This document shows positions 55,462 to 62,331 of a stretch of DNA of 64,000 bases, in pieces. A model generated the notes under the pieces. That model worked only from the letters and a program-made list of their open reading frames with translations, had not been told where the DNA came from and made no database searches. This DNA comes from a virus. Made by a program: the position numbers and the translations under genes. The stretch spans positions 1-64,000 of IMG/VR virus record IMGVR_UViG_3300032323_000630; one strand, 5' to 3'. Numbering within the stretch: the first letter of the stretch is position 1; the number at the start of each line of letters is the position of its first letter.

Positions 55462-57236
55462 TAAAAATTAAAAATCTAACAGTACGCAATTTTATGAGCG
55501 TGGGCAATCAAACCCAGGCCATAGACTTTGACAAGGGTCAGTTAACTTTGGTCTTAGGTGAGAACCTGGATCTAGGCGGTGATGACAGTGGTGCTCGTAA
55601 CGGCACAGGTAAAACCACAATCATTAATGGTTTGAGTTATGGTATCTATGGCCAGGCCCTGACTAATATCAAACGTGATAATTTAATCAATAAGATCAAT
55701 TCAAAAGGTATGTTATGTACCGTTACATTCGAGAAGGATGGCGTTGAATATCATATTGAACGTGGTCGCAAACCTAACTTATTGAAATTTAGTATTAATG
55801 GGCAAGAACAAGACCTAGAAGACCTAGATGAATCGCAAGGTGACAGCCGAGAAACACAAAAGTCTATTGAAGAAATGATCGGAATGAGTCACGAGATGTT
55901 TAAGCATCTGGTAGCACTTAATACCTATACTGAACCGTTCTTGGCATTGAAGCCTAATGATCAACGAAGCATTATCGAACAGTTGTTAGGTATTACCTTG
56001 TTAAGCGAAAAAGCAGAGAATCTCAAGGAGCAACTACGTCTGACCAAGGATGCTATTTCTACAGAAAACACACGCATTGAGACTGTGAAGGCTTCCAACG
56101 AACGAATTCAGCAGAGCATAGACTCTCTAGAGCGCAAACAGAAGCTATGGGACGAACAAAAAGAAACTAGTATAGAGAACCTTAGAAAAAGCATCGATAG
56201 ACTCAGTACGATTGATATTGATGTTGAGATTGCCGCACAAAAATCTCTAGTTGAGTGGACTGCTAACAAAAAAGAACGTGATAACTTAGTTTCGTTGATA
56301 GCAAAGCAAACAGCTACCTTAGAAAAAGAACAAAAGTTATTAGACAAATTAGAAACAGAATTAACTGCACTGGCTGATCACAAGTGTCACAGTTGTGGAC
56401 AGGATCTACATGATTCTAAACATGAAGACATGGTCACTGCTAAAAACAAACAGGCTGAAGAAAGCCGCACCAGTCTCGCAGAACATCAAACAGAATTATC
56501 AGCATTTAACGAAGCATTAGAGCTTGTAGGCGAATTAGGTGCGTGTCCGCAGGTACACTATGACAGTTTAGAGCAGGCGTTGAATCATAAAAACAGTTTA
56601 GCGGTATTAGAAAAAGATGTTGAAACAAAACAAGCAGAAACTAATCCCTATCTAGAGCAAATTGAAGAACTTAAAAATACTGCGGTACAGGAAATCAGTT
56701 GGGATCATGCCAATGACTTGGTGCGTGTCAAAGAACATCAAGAATTCTTATACAAACTGTTGACCAACAAAGACAGTTTTGTACGTAAACGTATTATTGA
56801 TCAGAACTTGGCATTCTTGAATCAACGGTTGACCTATTATTTGGACAAGATTGGGTTGCCGCACATTGTAGAATTCCAAAACGATCTATCAGTTATCATT
56901 ACACAACTAGGACAAGATCTAGACTTTGATAACTTGTCACGTGGAGAACGTAATAGGTTGATATTATCTATGTCGTGGGCATTCCGAGATGTATGGGAGA
57001 ACCTATATCACAGCATCAACTTATTGTTTATTGATGAGTTAGTAGACTCAGGCATGGACAGTAGCGGTGTTGAATCCAGTATCGCTGTGTTAAAACGCAT
57101 GACACGTGAGCGTGATAAGAATGTATTCTTAATTTCGCACAGAGATGACTTGACCAGTCGTGTGAATCATGTGCTTAAAGTCATTAAAGAGAATGGCTTT
57201 ACCAGTTACAGTAACGATATTGACATTGTAGAATGA
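55458..57236 (+). CDS. 46: Recombination ATPase subunit gp46 (Rad50/SbcC-like)
   Basis: Encodes 592 residues (T4 gp46 is 560). Walker A G45-ARNGTGKT, zinc-hook CHSC (C310, C313), ABC signature LSRGERNR (about 493-500) and Walker B LLFIDELVDSG (about 522). Between Walker A and hook, and after it, lie long charged coiled coils (175-300, 320-430). The ATPase drives the gp47 nuclease. Overlaps both gp47 and the small gene at 57233 by 4 nt. Family firm. Confidence 0.93.
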   Translation: MIKIKNLTVRNFMSVGNQTQAIDFDKGQLTLVLGENLDLGGDDSGARNGTGKTTIINGLSYGIYGQALTNIKRDNLINKINSKGMLCTVTFEKDGVEYHIERGRKPNLLKFSINGQEQDLEDLDESQGDSRETQKSIEEMIGMSHEMFKHLVALNTYTEPFLALKPNDQRSIIEQLLGITLLSEKAENLKEQLRLTKDAISTENTRIETVKASNERIQQSIDSLERKQKLWDEQKETSIENLRKSIDRLSTIDIDVEIAAQKSLVEWTANKKERDNLVSLIAKQTATLEKEQKLLDKLETELTALADHKCHSCGQDLHDSKHEDMVTAKNKQAEESRTSLAEHQTELSAFNEALELVGELGACPQVHYDSLEQALNHKNSLAVLEKDVETKQAETNPYLEQIEELKNTAVQEISWDHANDLVRVKEHQEFLYKLLTNKDSFVRKRIIDQNLAFLNQRLTYYLDKIGLPHIVEFQNDLSVIITQLGQDLDFDNLSRGERNRLILSMSWAFRDVWENLYHSINLLFIDELVDSGMDSSGVESSIAVLKRMTRERDKNVFLISHRDDLTSRVNHVLKVIKENGFTSYSNDIDIVE

Positions 57237-57463
57237 CAACAGAAAGCCACGACAAGATGATTGCTGCTTTTCAGGAATATTTTAAGTGGCAGGAACGATT
57301 TGAATACAAAGGCTCAGACGAAGCAGGCATCAAGGCACGCTATTGGCTATCAGAAATACGCAACGAGGCAAGTAAAAGGCGAATGGAAATACAAGAAAAA
57401 CGAGAGGCTCGTAAGAAAACCAGAAAAGGCCAGCTAGGCAGACCTCCTAAACTAACTAAATGA
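57233..57463 (+). CDS. Small basic protein with AT-hook-like end
   Basis: Encodes 76 residues. The first 45 residues are helical with aromatic and charged positions (EYFKWQERFEYKGSDEAG). The C-terminal 25 are very basic and end in KGQLGRPPKLTK, close to an AT-hook (GRPPK at 69-73). Likely binds DNA. Its stop TGA (57461-57463) is directly followed by a GTG in the same frame that opens the next gene. ATGA overlap with gp46, so it is made with the recombination proteins. Confidence 0.7.
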   Translation: MTTESHDKMIAAFQEYFKWQERFEYKGSDEAGIKARYWLSEIRNEASKRRMEIQEKREARKKTRKGQLGRPPKLTK

Positions 57464-57898
57464 GTGCAATGGACGTATCAAAATCAACTAGTAGAAGAAA
57501 TACCTGAAGGCTATATTGGCTTTGTTTATATCATCACGAATCTACAATCCGGGCAGAAGTACATAGGCAAGAAATTAGCACAATTCAAACGCACTAAACC
57601 ACCACTCAAAGGCAAAAAACTTAAAAGAAGAAGCACAGTAGAAAGCGATTGGCGCGAATACTGGGGTTCATCTGATAGGTTAAACGCAGACGTCCAAACA
57701 TTAGGTCCGGAAAACTTCACAAGAGAAATACTATATCTTTGCAAATCCAAGGCAGAACTAAGTTATTTAGAAGCAAGAGAGCAATTTGAACGTAGAGTTT
57801 TAGAAACTGACGACTATTATAATGGCATTATAAACGTTAGAGTAGGCGGTTCAAATATACTTAGACAGCGTCTTTTAGAACAATCAAAGGCAAAATAA
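57464..57898 (+). CDS. GIY-YIG-like nuclease domain protein
   Basis: Encodes 144 residues from GTG at 57464. The core GYIGFVYIITNLQSGQKYIGKK (about residues 16-37, the GIY...YIG strands), SDWREYWGSS, LGPENFTREILYLC and EAREQFERRV with YYN matches the GIY-YIG nuclease fold; the Glu in SYLEAREQFER could be the metal ligand. Small relatives exist in marine T4-like phages, with a role in DNA processing or host DNA degradation as inference. The ORF starts immediately after, and in frame with, the upstream TGA, with no ATG nearby and no ribosome site. Expression may be by re-initiation or weak readthrough. Confidence 0.75.
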   Translation: MQWTYQNQLVEEIPEGYIGFVYIITNLQSGQKYIGKKLAQFKRTKPPLKGKKLKRRSTVESDWREYWGSSDRLNADVQTLGPENFTREILYLCKSKAELSYLEAREQFERRVLETDDYYNGIINVRVGGSNILRQRLLEQSKAK

Positions 57899-58343
57899 AG
57901 CGGTTTTTTGGCTGGCGCAGGCCCAAGTTCGTGCGCTCTATACCTGGTCTACGTGTACTCAGGGACGGAAATCCATGCCGCAATGGTACTCAGCAACTAC
58001 CCATTTGGATGAAGATCACTTATAAGACCTGTGATTTTGCTGTTTGAAAAGGAATAAAAGGGCAAAAAGAAGGGAGAGAAACCCTTAGGTTATTGCGTAT
58101 GTTAGCGTATGCGTAATAATCCACCGTCATATTGACTGAGCTCGTGGTACCGGATGACCGCCACTGTAATGCTTTAACGCTAGGTGTACTGTGCAACTCG
58201 CATAATGTTACATTCTTAACCCGTGTCTGGGTTAAGTGTGACTGAACAATCTGCATAATGCTAAAATGCTTCGCATTTATAGTTCTTCACAACTTCGATA
58301 TAATCCTAAGAAAGAAAAATGCTTTGAGCGATAGCGAAAAAGC

Positions 58344-58365
58344 AAATGAGCGTAAGCTCATTTTT
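58344..58365 (+). terminator. Probable intrinsic terminator
   Basis: AAATGAGC (58344-58351), GTAA loop, GCTCATTT (58356-58363): a perfect 8-bp stem with a GNRA-type tetraloop followed by TT. The T-run is short because the late promoter box follows at once, so efficiency is uncertain. It would stop transcription arriving from the gp55-gp46 operon. Confidence 0.55.
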
Positions 58366-58373
58366 AATAAATA
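58366..58373 (+). promoter_or_regulatory. Late promoter box AATAAATA
   Basis: AATAAATA on the plus strand, directly behind the terminator-like hairpin and 25 nt before the ATG at 58398. It likely drives the three internal head-type proteins. Confidence 0.7.
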
Positions 58374-58397
58374 ACACAATACATCATCGGGTCACAA

Positions 58398-59816
58398 ATG
58401 CGCATCGAACAATTATTAGAACAAAACAAATATAATTCACAAATGATCCTTAAAGAGTCTTGTGATGGGCTCACTACTGAACAACGAGTTATCGTAGAAG
58501 GCATTCATAATGAGTTATCACCTTTGTTAGAAGTGGCTCTAAGTGCTGATCAAATTAAAAACATCTTTCAATCTGTTGAAAAGAATGCTACCGCAGCTGG
58601 TGGTAATAGGACAGGATTAGGCCAAGGTGTAGATACAGTTCGACAAGTTGATACTGCGCTGAATAAGCTGGGCAAATGGCTGCAAGATACTTCTCCAGTT
58701 AAATCATTCGACACCAAGTTTGCACAATTAAAATCCAAAGTAGGTAAAAAGTTTCCGGAACTAGATAAAAAGCTCACAGGTATGGGCACATGGGCCAAGT
58801 CTAATCCAGGTAAGACCGCAGCAGTTATCGGTATACTTACTACACTGGCAGCTCTAGCAGGCGGTCCAGTTGGTGGTGCTATTGCTGGTCAGATTCTAAA
58901 AGGTTCCACAGAACTACTCAAAGGTGAAAAATTATCCACAGCAGTGGGCAAGGGTATGAAAGCTGCTGCCTACGGTTTCCTTGCAGGTAAATCACTGGAA
59001 GCCATTGGCGATATATTCAAAAGCGGACTAGAGTTTGTGGCAAATAAAATGTATCCAGGAGTAGTTAACTCAACCATGATACACAACAATCAAGTGTTAT
59101 GGAATGTTGACCTAGCTGCGCCGGATGCTGAAAAATTAAAAGTGTTGACGGATGCTTCTTCTAAAGCAATGTTTAACAATGATCCCGATTATATAAACTT
59201 ACTGAACAAAGCTTCAAAATTTGTCAGTGACACAGTAAACAAACCGGGCTACTATGATAAACTGGTCACTGACACTGCCGCAGCAGAAAAATTACTGTCA
59301 GCAGGTAATGCTGCTGCCACAGCCATACAGGGCTTTGGTGCTGCTGCTCAAGGAGCAGTTACAGCCAAGACTGGTGAGAAAAAAGAAAGTTATTATGTAC
59401 AGGCTCGTTCACTAAGTGAAGGGCAGGTCTACATGTTGTTTAACAGAATTGAACAACTGAACGAAGGACCCGTGTGGGACAAAGTTAAATCAGGTGCAGG
59501 TAAATTGGCTGCTGCTGCTAGTCAAAAGATTAGCACTGTGGGCACTAACCTAACAACAAAAATAACTGCTGATAAATTAAACTCAGCGTGGTCTAAAGCT
59601 GGAAGTCCTACAGATTCAGCAGCACTGGCTAAGTTTTTAAAAAGCCAAGGGGTTGACGATGCTGTGATATCGCAGACATTCAAAGCAATGAAATTGAAAG
59701 TAGGTGACGCTGCTCAAACGGGCTATGCACAGGTAAGGTCACAACTGACACAGTTAAATACAAAACAGAAAAGACAATTGGCAGCATATTTGCAAAAACA
59801 ATTAGGAACCGCATAA
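58398..59816 (+). CDS. Probable internal head protein with capsid-targeting-like leader
   Basis: Encodes 472 residues. The start MRIEQLLEQNKY resembles the T4 capsid-targeting leader, which is cut by the head protease gp21 after (L/I)xE; here LLE sits at 6-8. Residues 140-167 form a hydrophobic Gly-zipper-like helix (AAVIGILTTLAALAGGPVGG). Near residue 354 lies LNEGPVWDKVKSGAGK, another possible cut site, which matches LEEGPILNKIGSGIGK at the start of the next gene. The last 31 residues (YAQVRSQLTQLNTKQKRQLA) match a stretch in the next protein. So it looks like a modular head or injected protein. The late promoter at 58366 drives it. TAATG overlap to the next gene. Confidence 0.7.
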   Translation: MRIEQLLEQNKYNSQMILKESCDGLTTEQRVIVEGIHNELSPLLEVALSADQIKNIFQSVEKNATAAGGNRTGLGQGVDTVRQVDTALNKLGKWLQDTSPVKSFDTKFAQLKSKVGKKFPELDKKLTGMGTWAKSNPGKTAAVIGILTTLAALAGGPVGGAIAGQILKGSTELLKGEKLSTAVGKGMKAAAYGFLAGKSLEAIGDIFKSGLEFVANKMYPGVVNSTMIHNNQVLWNVDLAAPDAEKLKVLTDASSKAMFNNDPDYINLLNKASKFVSDTVNKPGYYDKLVTDTAAAEKLLSAGNAAATAIQGFGAAAQGAVTAKTGEKKESYYVQARSLSEGQVYMLFNRIEQLNEGPVWDKVKSGAGKLAAAASQKISTVGTNLTTKITADKLNSAWSKAGSPTDSAALAKFLKSQGVDDAVISQTFKAMKLKVGDAAQTGYAQVRSQLTQLNTKQKRQLAAYLQKQLGTA

Positions 59817-60748
59817 TGAGAATTAATGAAATACTGGTAGAGTCAACCTTAGAAGAAGGCCCAATCTTAAACAAAATTGGCTCAGGCATTGGCAAAGCAG
59901 CAGGTACTGTGGCCAAGGGGGTTGGCGCGGTTGCAGGCGGTATTGCAGGTATACCTGGAGCAGTTAAAAAAGGATTTCAAGCAGGTAAGTCTACTGTAGC
60001 AGGCGGAGGTGACACAGATGCAGGCGGACAAGCAGCGCCAGCAGCATCGGGCGGAGCAGCGCCAGCAGCAGGAACTCAAGCTGCACCAGCTGCTAAACAA
60101 CCAGGACTGTTGCAAAAAATTGGACAGGCTGCAGGCGATTTCAAAAAAGGATTCCAACAAGGGTCAGGTCAACCAGCTGAGCCGGCGGCACAAGCTCCAG
60201 CTGCAAATACCCAGGCTCCTACAGCAAATACCCAAGCACCGGCCCAGGCTCCGGCAGCAGGTGCACAACAACCAGCAGCAGCACCAACAGGTACTGCGTA
60301 TGCCCAAGTTAAAGCCGGCGTCGACAAGTTAGATAAAAAAGGTAAGCAACGCATTCTTCAAGCATTGCAAAAAGAAGTAGGAACTCCGGCAGCAGCCGCA
60401 CCTGCTGCCGCACCTGCAACTACTCCTAACCCAGCAGGACTTCAAGCTGGCGGTTCCGCACAAGGACAATCAACTGCACCTGCAGATCCTAACGCAAATG
60501 CAGCACCTCCTGAGCCCGGTGATCAACGTTGGTACAATGACAGAGTTGGGCAATGGGGTTGGAAAGGCGCTAGCGGTGGATGGTCAGGCGATGAACAAGA
60601 TATAGCACCAGCGGTTAAACCTAGAACTAAAAAATCAGTAAACATTTCGGGTAGCAAGAAAACTGTGCAACCGCAACAACAAGTGGCTAGCAAAGAACCT
60701 AAAGGTAATATGGTAGCTGAAAGTTTTAGTATTTTTAGAAAACGATAA
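59816..60748 (+). CDS. Ala/Pro-rich protein of the same family
   Basis: Encodes 310 residues. Leader MRINEILVESTLEEG has LVE (7-9) and LEE|G (12-15), both fitting (L/I)xE cleavage. From G15 on it reads GPILNKIGSGIGKAAG, like the internal site of the 472-residue protein. Long Ala/Pro/Gln-rich stretches (60-150, 190-240) are unstructured. The block AYAQVKAGVDKLDKKGKQRI (161-) matches the C-terminus of the preceding protein. The C-terminus is RWYNDRVGQWGWKGASGGW and then a basic end ESFSIFRKR. Likely a head-inside protein injected with DNA. Starts at TAATG; overlaps the next gene the same way. Confidence 0.65.
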   Translation: MRINEILVESTLEEGPILNKIGSGIGKAAGTVAKGVGAVAGGIAGIPGAVKKGFQAGKSTVAGGGDTDAGGQAAPAASGGAAPAAGTQAAPAAKQPGLLQKIGQAAGDFKKGFQQGSGQPAEPAAQAPAANTQAPTANTQAPAQAPAAGAQQPAAAPTGTAYAQVKAGVDKLDKKGKQRILQALQKEVGTPAAAAPAAAPATTPNPAGLQAGGSAQGQSTAPADPNANAAPPEPGDQRWYNDRVGQWGWKGASGGWSGDEQDIAPAVKPRTKKSVNISGSKKTVQPQQQVASKEPKGNMVAESFSIFRKR

Positions 60749-61176
60749 TGAAAATTCGTGACATCATTTTTGAAGCACCTGGAAGTTATCAGCAGGCATA
60801 CGATGCTGCTAAAAATATATTTTCACCTGCTAAAGCAATGACCAACGATCCAGCGTATCAAGCAGGCTATGCTAAAACAAAAAACATATTTTCACCTACC
60901 AAATGGGGCAAGTCTGCAGCACCAGCAGCAGGTGCAACCGCAACTATGCCAAAGAATTTTGAAATCAAAGATTCTTTAAATAATGCCGCAGCTGGGAAAG
61001 TATATCAAGATGATGTAGCTGTACTACAACAAGTTTATTCTGGAGTTAAATCTGGAAAAATAAAATCAAATGTTGATGCTGCTACACTGTTACCAGCATT
61101 GAAAGCTGCCTATCAAGCACAGCCAATTTCAGACAATTCAAAAAAACTGTTAGCACAGTTTGCACAACAGTTCTAA
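60748..61176 (+). CDS. Short protein of the same family
   Basis: Encodes 142 residues. Leader MKIRDIIFEAPGSY fits the pattern: I7-F8-E9 then A10, like T4 internal proteins cut at IAE|A. Two copies of a KNIFSPxK motif lie 23 residues apart (K22 and K45), with AxQxxY-type neighbours, followed by an Ala-rich linker and a helical C-terminal domain (DDVAVLQQVYSGVKSGKI to LLAQFAQQF). The stop TAA (61174-61176) overlaps the antiparallel stop TAG of the minus-strand gp51-like frame. TAATG coupling to the previous gene. Confidence 0.65.
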   Translation: MKIRDIIFEAPGSYQQAYDAAKNIFSPAKAMTNDPAYQAGYAKTKNIFSPTKWGKSAAPAAGATATMPKNFEIKDSLNNAAAGKVYQDDVAVLQQVYSGVKSGKIKSNVDAATLLPALKAAYQAQPISDNSKKLLAQFAQQF

Positions 61177-61376
61177 AAGAAAGGTAATCCGGTTTTCTTA
61201 GTGGTTTCGAGATTTTCTTTAACAATCTCGCCGATAATTTCTCGTTCTTCCCAACTTAGATTCATAGCTTCACTGTAAGAAAGACCTCTCATATACCAAC
61301 ATAATTTCAAAGCATCTTTCTTTATAGCCCTTGCCTCTTTATCCAAGCTATTGGACCACTGTAAGATCTCCGGCAA
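61173..61376 (-). CDS. 51: gp51-like frame, probably made as a -1 frameshift fusion with gp26
   Basis: Encodes 67 residues from TTG at 61376. It has no ATG and no ribosome site, and TTG would begin 9 nt after the gp26 stop. KEARAIKKDALKLCWYMRGLSYSEAMNLSWEEREIIGEIV and the end TTKKTGLPFF recall the small gp51-like proteins of marine T4-like phages, whose role is in hub assembly. The same frame is open back to 61445, i.e. through the end of gp26 in the -1 frame. A slippery site and stem at 61361-61409 would make a fusion of 289 gp26 residues plus 75 new ones (364). This parallels lambda G/GT. Free 67-residue protein is less likely. Confidence 0.65.
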   Translation of the reverse strand: MPEILQWSNSLDKEARAIKKDALKLCWYMRGLSYSEAMNLSWEEREIIGEIVKENLETTKKTGLPFF

Positions 61377-61409
61377 AGGTAAATTTAAGATCTTACTGCG
61401 AAAAAATTT
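61361..61409 (-). promoter_or_regulatory. Candidate programmed -1 frameshift signal (slippery site and stem)
   Basis: On the minus strand, AAATTTTTTC (61409-61400) contains the heptamers A AAT TTT and T TTT TTC, both in phase with the gp26 frame (codons AAT TTT TTC). After 6 nt from the first (3 from the second) comes GTAAGATCT (61396-61388), which pairs perfectly with AGATCTTAC (61369-61361): 9 bp, 18-nt loop. The gp26 stop (61387-61385) lies at the top of this stem. Slip would move ribosomes to the open -1 frame of the gp51-like product. Confidence 0.7.
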
Positions 61410-62266
61410 GATTGGTCCATTGTAACAGGTAAAGAAAATTCTTTTTCACACTCACCACATTTAACATCCTTGGCTCTAAGTTCTATCTGTTCTCTTAGAC
61501 CGGTGATGTGTTGTTGGATCTTTTCAAATACATCTTTGGAACAGTTATTGATAAAGTCTTTGATCTGAGCTTTATCTGTAGAAGCTCCGTTGGGCGTTTC
61601 AATTTGTGTGATACAATCTGCAATAATATCTACAGTAAGTTCTGTGATTTTAACAAAGCTCTTGCCAAATCTGTCTAATTTCTCTTCATCGCTGATCTGT
61701 TCATCATTGATAACTGCAAACAGTCTCTGTTGTTCTAGAGTCTTGATAGAAGTTTTAGTAATTTCTTTATAGTTATACGGTCTAATATGTACTGTTAATG
61801 GATCAATATCAATGGTGTCAACAAAAGTAAAATTATTAAACAACTGCATCCACTCTAATAAATTGATGTCATAGCTGTTAGATGCGTTACAATGAGGGCA
61901 GTCTGTGCCTACTTCCATGCTTTCACCATATGTAGCTACTCTGATAGCGATTAGACAAAAATCTAGATCGATACTGGGCATTGCCCATGGATCTTGCATT
62001 GCAGGAATACAGCTTTTGATCACTTCAACTGTGCTCTGTCCTGACAGCAACGCATCTGGAGTCTTAAACATGAGCTCATCTTTAGCGGTCATTGCATACA
62101 CAGGATATTCTTCGTTGGCGCTGATGTCTAGTGCGCCTGTTTTGTAAAATTTGCCTTTGGAAGGCAGTTTAACATAAATCTTGGGCTGTCTATACCAATT
62201 GGCTAATGGATTTTTTTTGGCTGGATTTTGATCCTCTAATCGCAGCTCATTCAAATTTTCACTCAT
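61385..62266 (-). CDS. 26: Baseplate hub/tail-assembly protein gp26-like
   Basis: Encodes 293 residues (T4 gp26 is 208). PKIYVKLPSKGKFYKTGALDI and MTAKDELMFKTPDALLSGQSTVEVIKSCI match the T4 gp26-type family. Two CxxC pairs (CPHCNASNSY near 123 and CGECEKEF near 272) form a likely zinc ribbon. Ribosome site GGAG before the ATG; the late promoter TATAAATA is 33 nt upstream. The last codons form the slippery sequence for a probable -1 shift to the gp51-like frame. Sits divergently from the tape-measure-like gene, where lambda-type chaperones are placed. Confidence 0.85.
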   Translation of the reverse strand: MSENLNELRLEDQNPAKKNPLANWYRQPKIYVKLPSKGKFYKTGALDISANEEYPVYAMTAKDELMFKTPDALLSGQSTVEVIKSCIPAMQDPWAMPSIDLDFCLIAIRVATYGESMEVGTDCPHCNASNSYDINLLEWMQLFNNFTFVDTIDIDPLTVHIRPYNYKEITKTSIKTLEQQRLFAVINDEQISDEEKLDRFGKSFVKITELTVDIIADCITQIETPNGASTDKAQIKDFINNCSKDVFEKIQQHITGLREQIELRAKDVKCGECEKEFSLPVTMDQSNFFAVRS

Positions 62267-62275
62267 TTTTTCTCC

Positions 62276-62283
62276 AATAAATA
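62276..62283 (+). promoter_or_regulatory. Late promoter box AATAAATA (plus strand)
   Basis: AATAAATA followed by CTATT, as in T4 late promoters. Expected start near 62290. It faces the minus-strand box at 62299-62306 and would drive the tape-measure-like gene at 62332. Confidence 0.65.
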
Positions 62284-62298
62284 CTATTAGTGTAAAAG

Positions 62299-62306
62299 TA
62301 TTTATA
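62299..62306 (-). promoter_or_regulatory. Late promoter box TATAAATA (minus strand)
   Basis: Exact TATAAATA on the minus strand followed by CTTTT. It lies 33 nt before the gp26-like ATG at 62266. Together with the plus-strand box at 62276-62283 it forms a near-palindrome (AATAAATACT and AGTATTTATA arms, 13-nt centre). Confidence 0.75.
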
Positions 62307-62331
62307 TGCGCATTTTACCAGGAAAAAATTA

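Larger units (their letters stand above)
57899..58397 (+). other. Non-coding structured region between the recombination and head-protein operons
   Basis: The only stretch over 300 nt without a likely gene. Hairpins found by eye: 58070-58086 (AAGGG/CCCTT), 58088-58121 (a 12-bp stem with three GU pairs, 10-nt loop), 58144-58164 (GTGG/CCAC with inner CGG/CCG), 58215-58236 (CTTAACCC/GGGTTAAG, perfect, 6-nt loop), 58264-58278 (AAATGC/GCATTT) and the terminator-like hairpin at 58344-58363. There are also two GTACTCAG copies (57955, 57986) and two GCATAATG-type copies (58200, 58253) flanking the 58215 hairpin. No tRNA cloverleaf was found. It may be a structured RNA, a replication origin or a transcription-control zone. 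Confidence 0.55.

Noticed and set aside
58020-58256. A 78-codon minus-strand frame in the non-coding region
   Set aside because: Composition is not protein-like, no ribosome site, and it covers the hairpin series.
57899-58260. tRNA or tmRNA in the structured region
   Set aside because: No cloverleaf, no T-arm of the usual form and no CCA-compatible acceptor pair.
60009-60354. Gln-rich plus-strand and Ala-rich minus-strand frames within the 59816 gene
   Set aside because: Shadows of the low-complexity Ala/Pro coding sequence.
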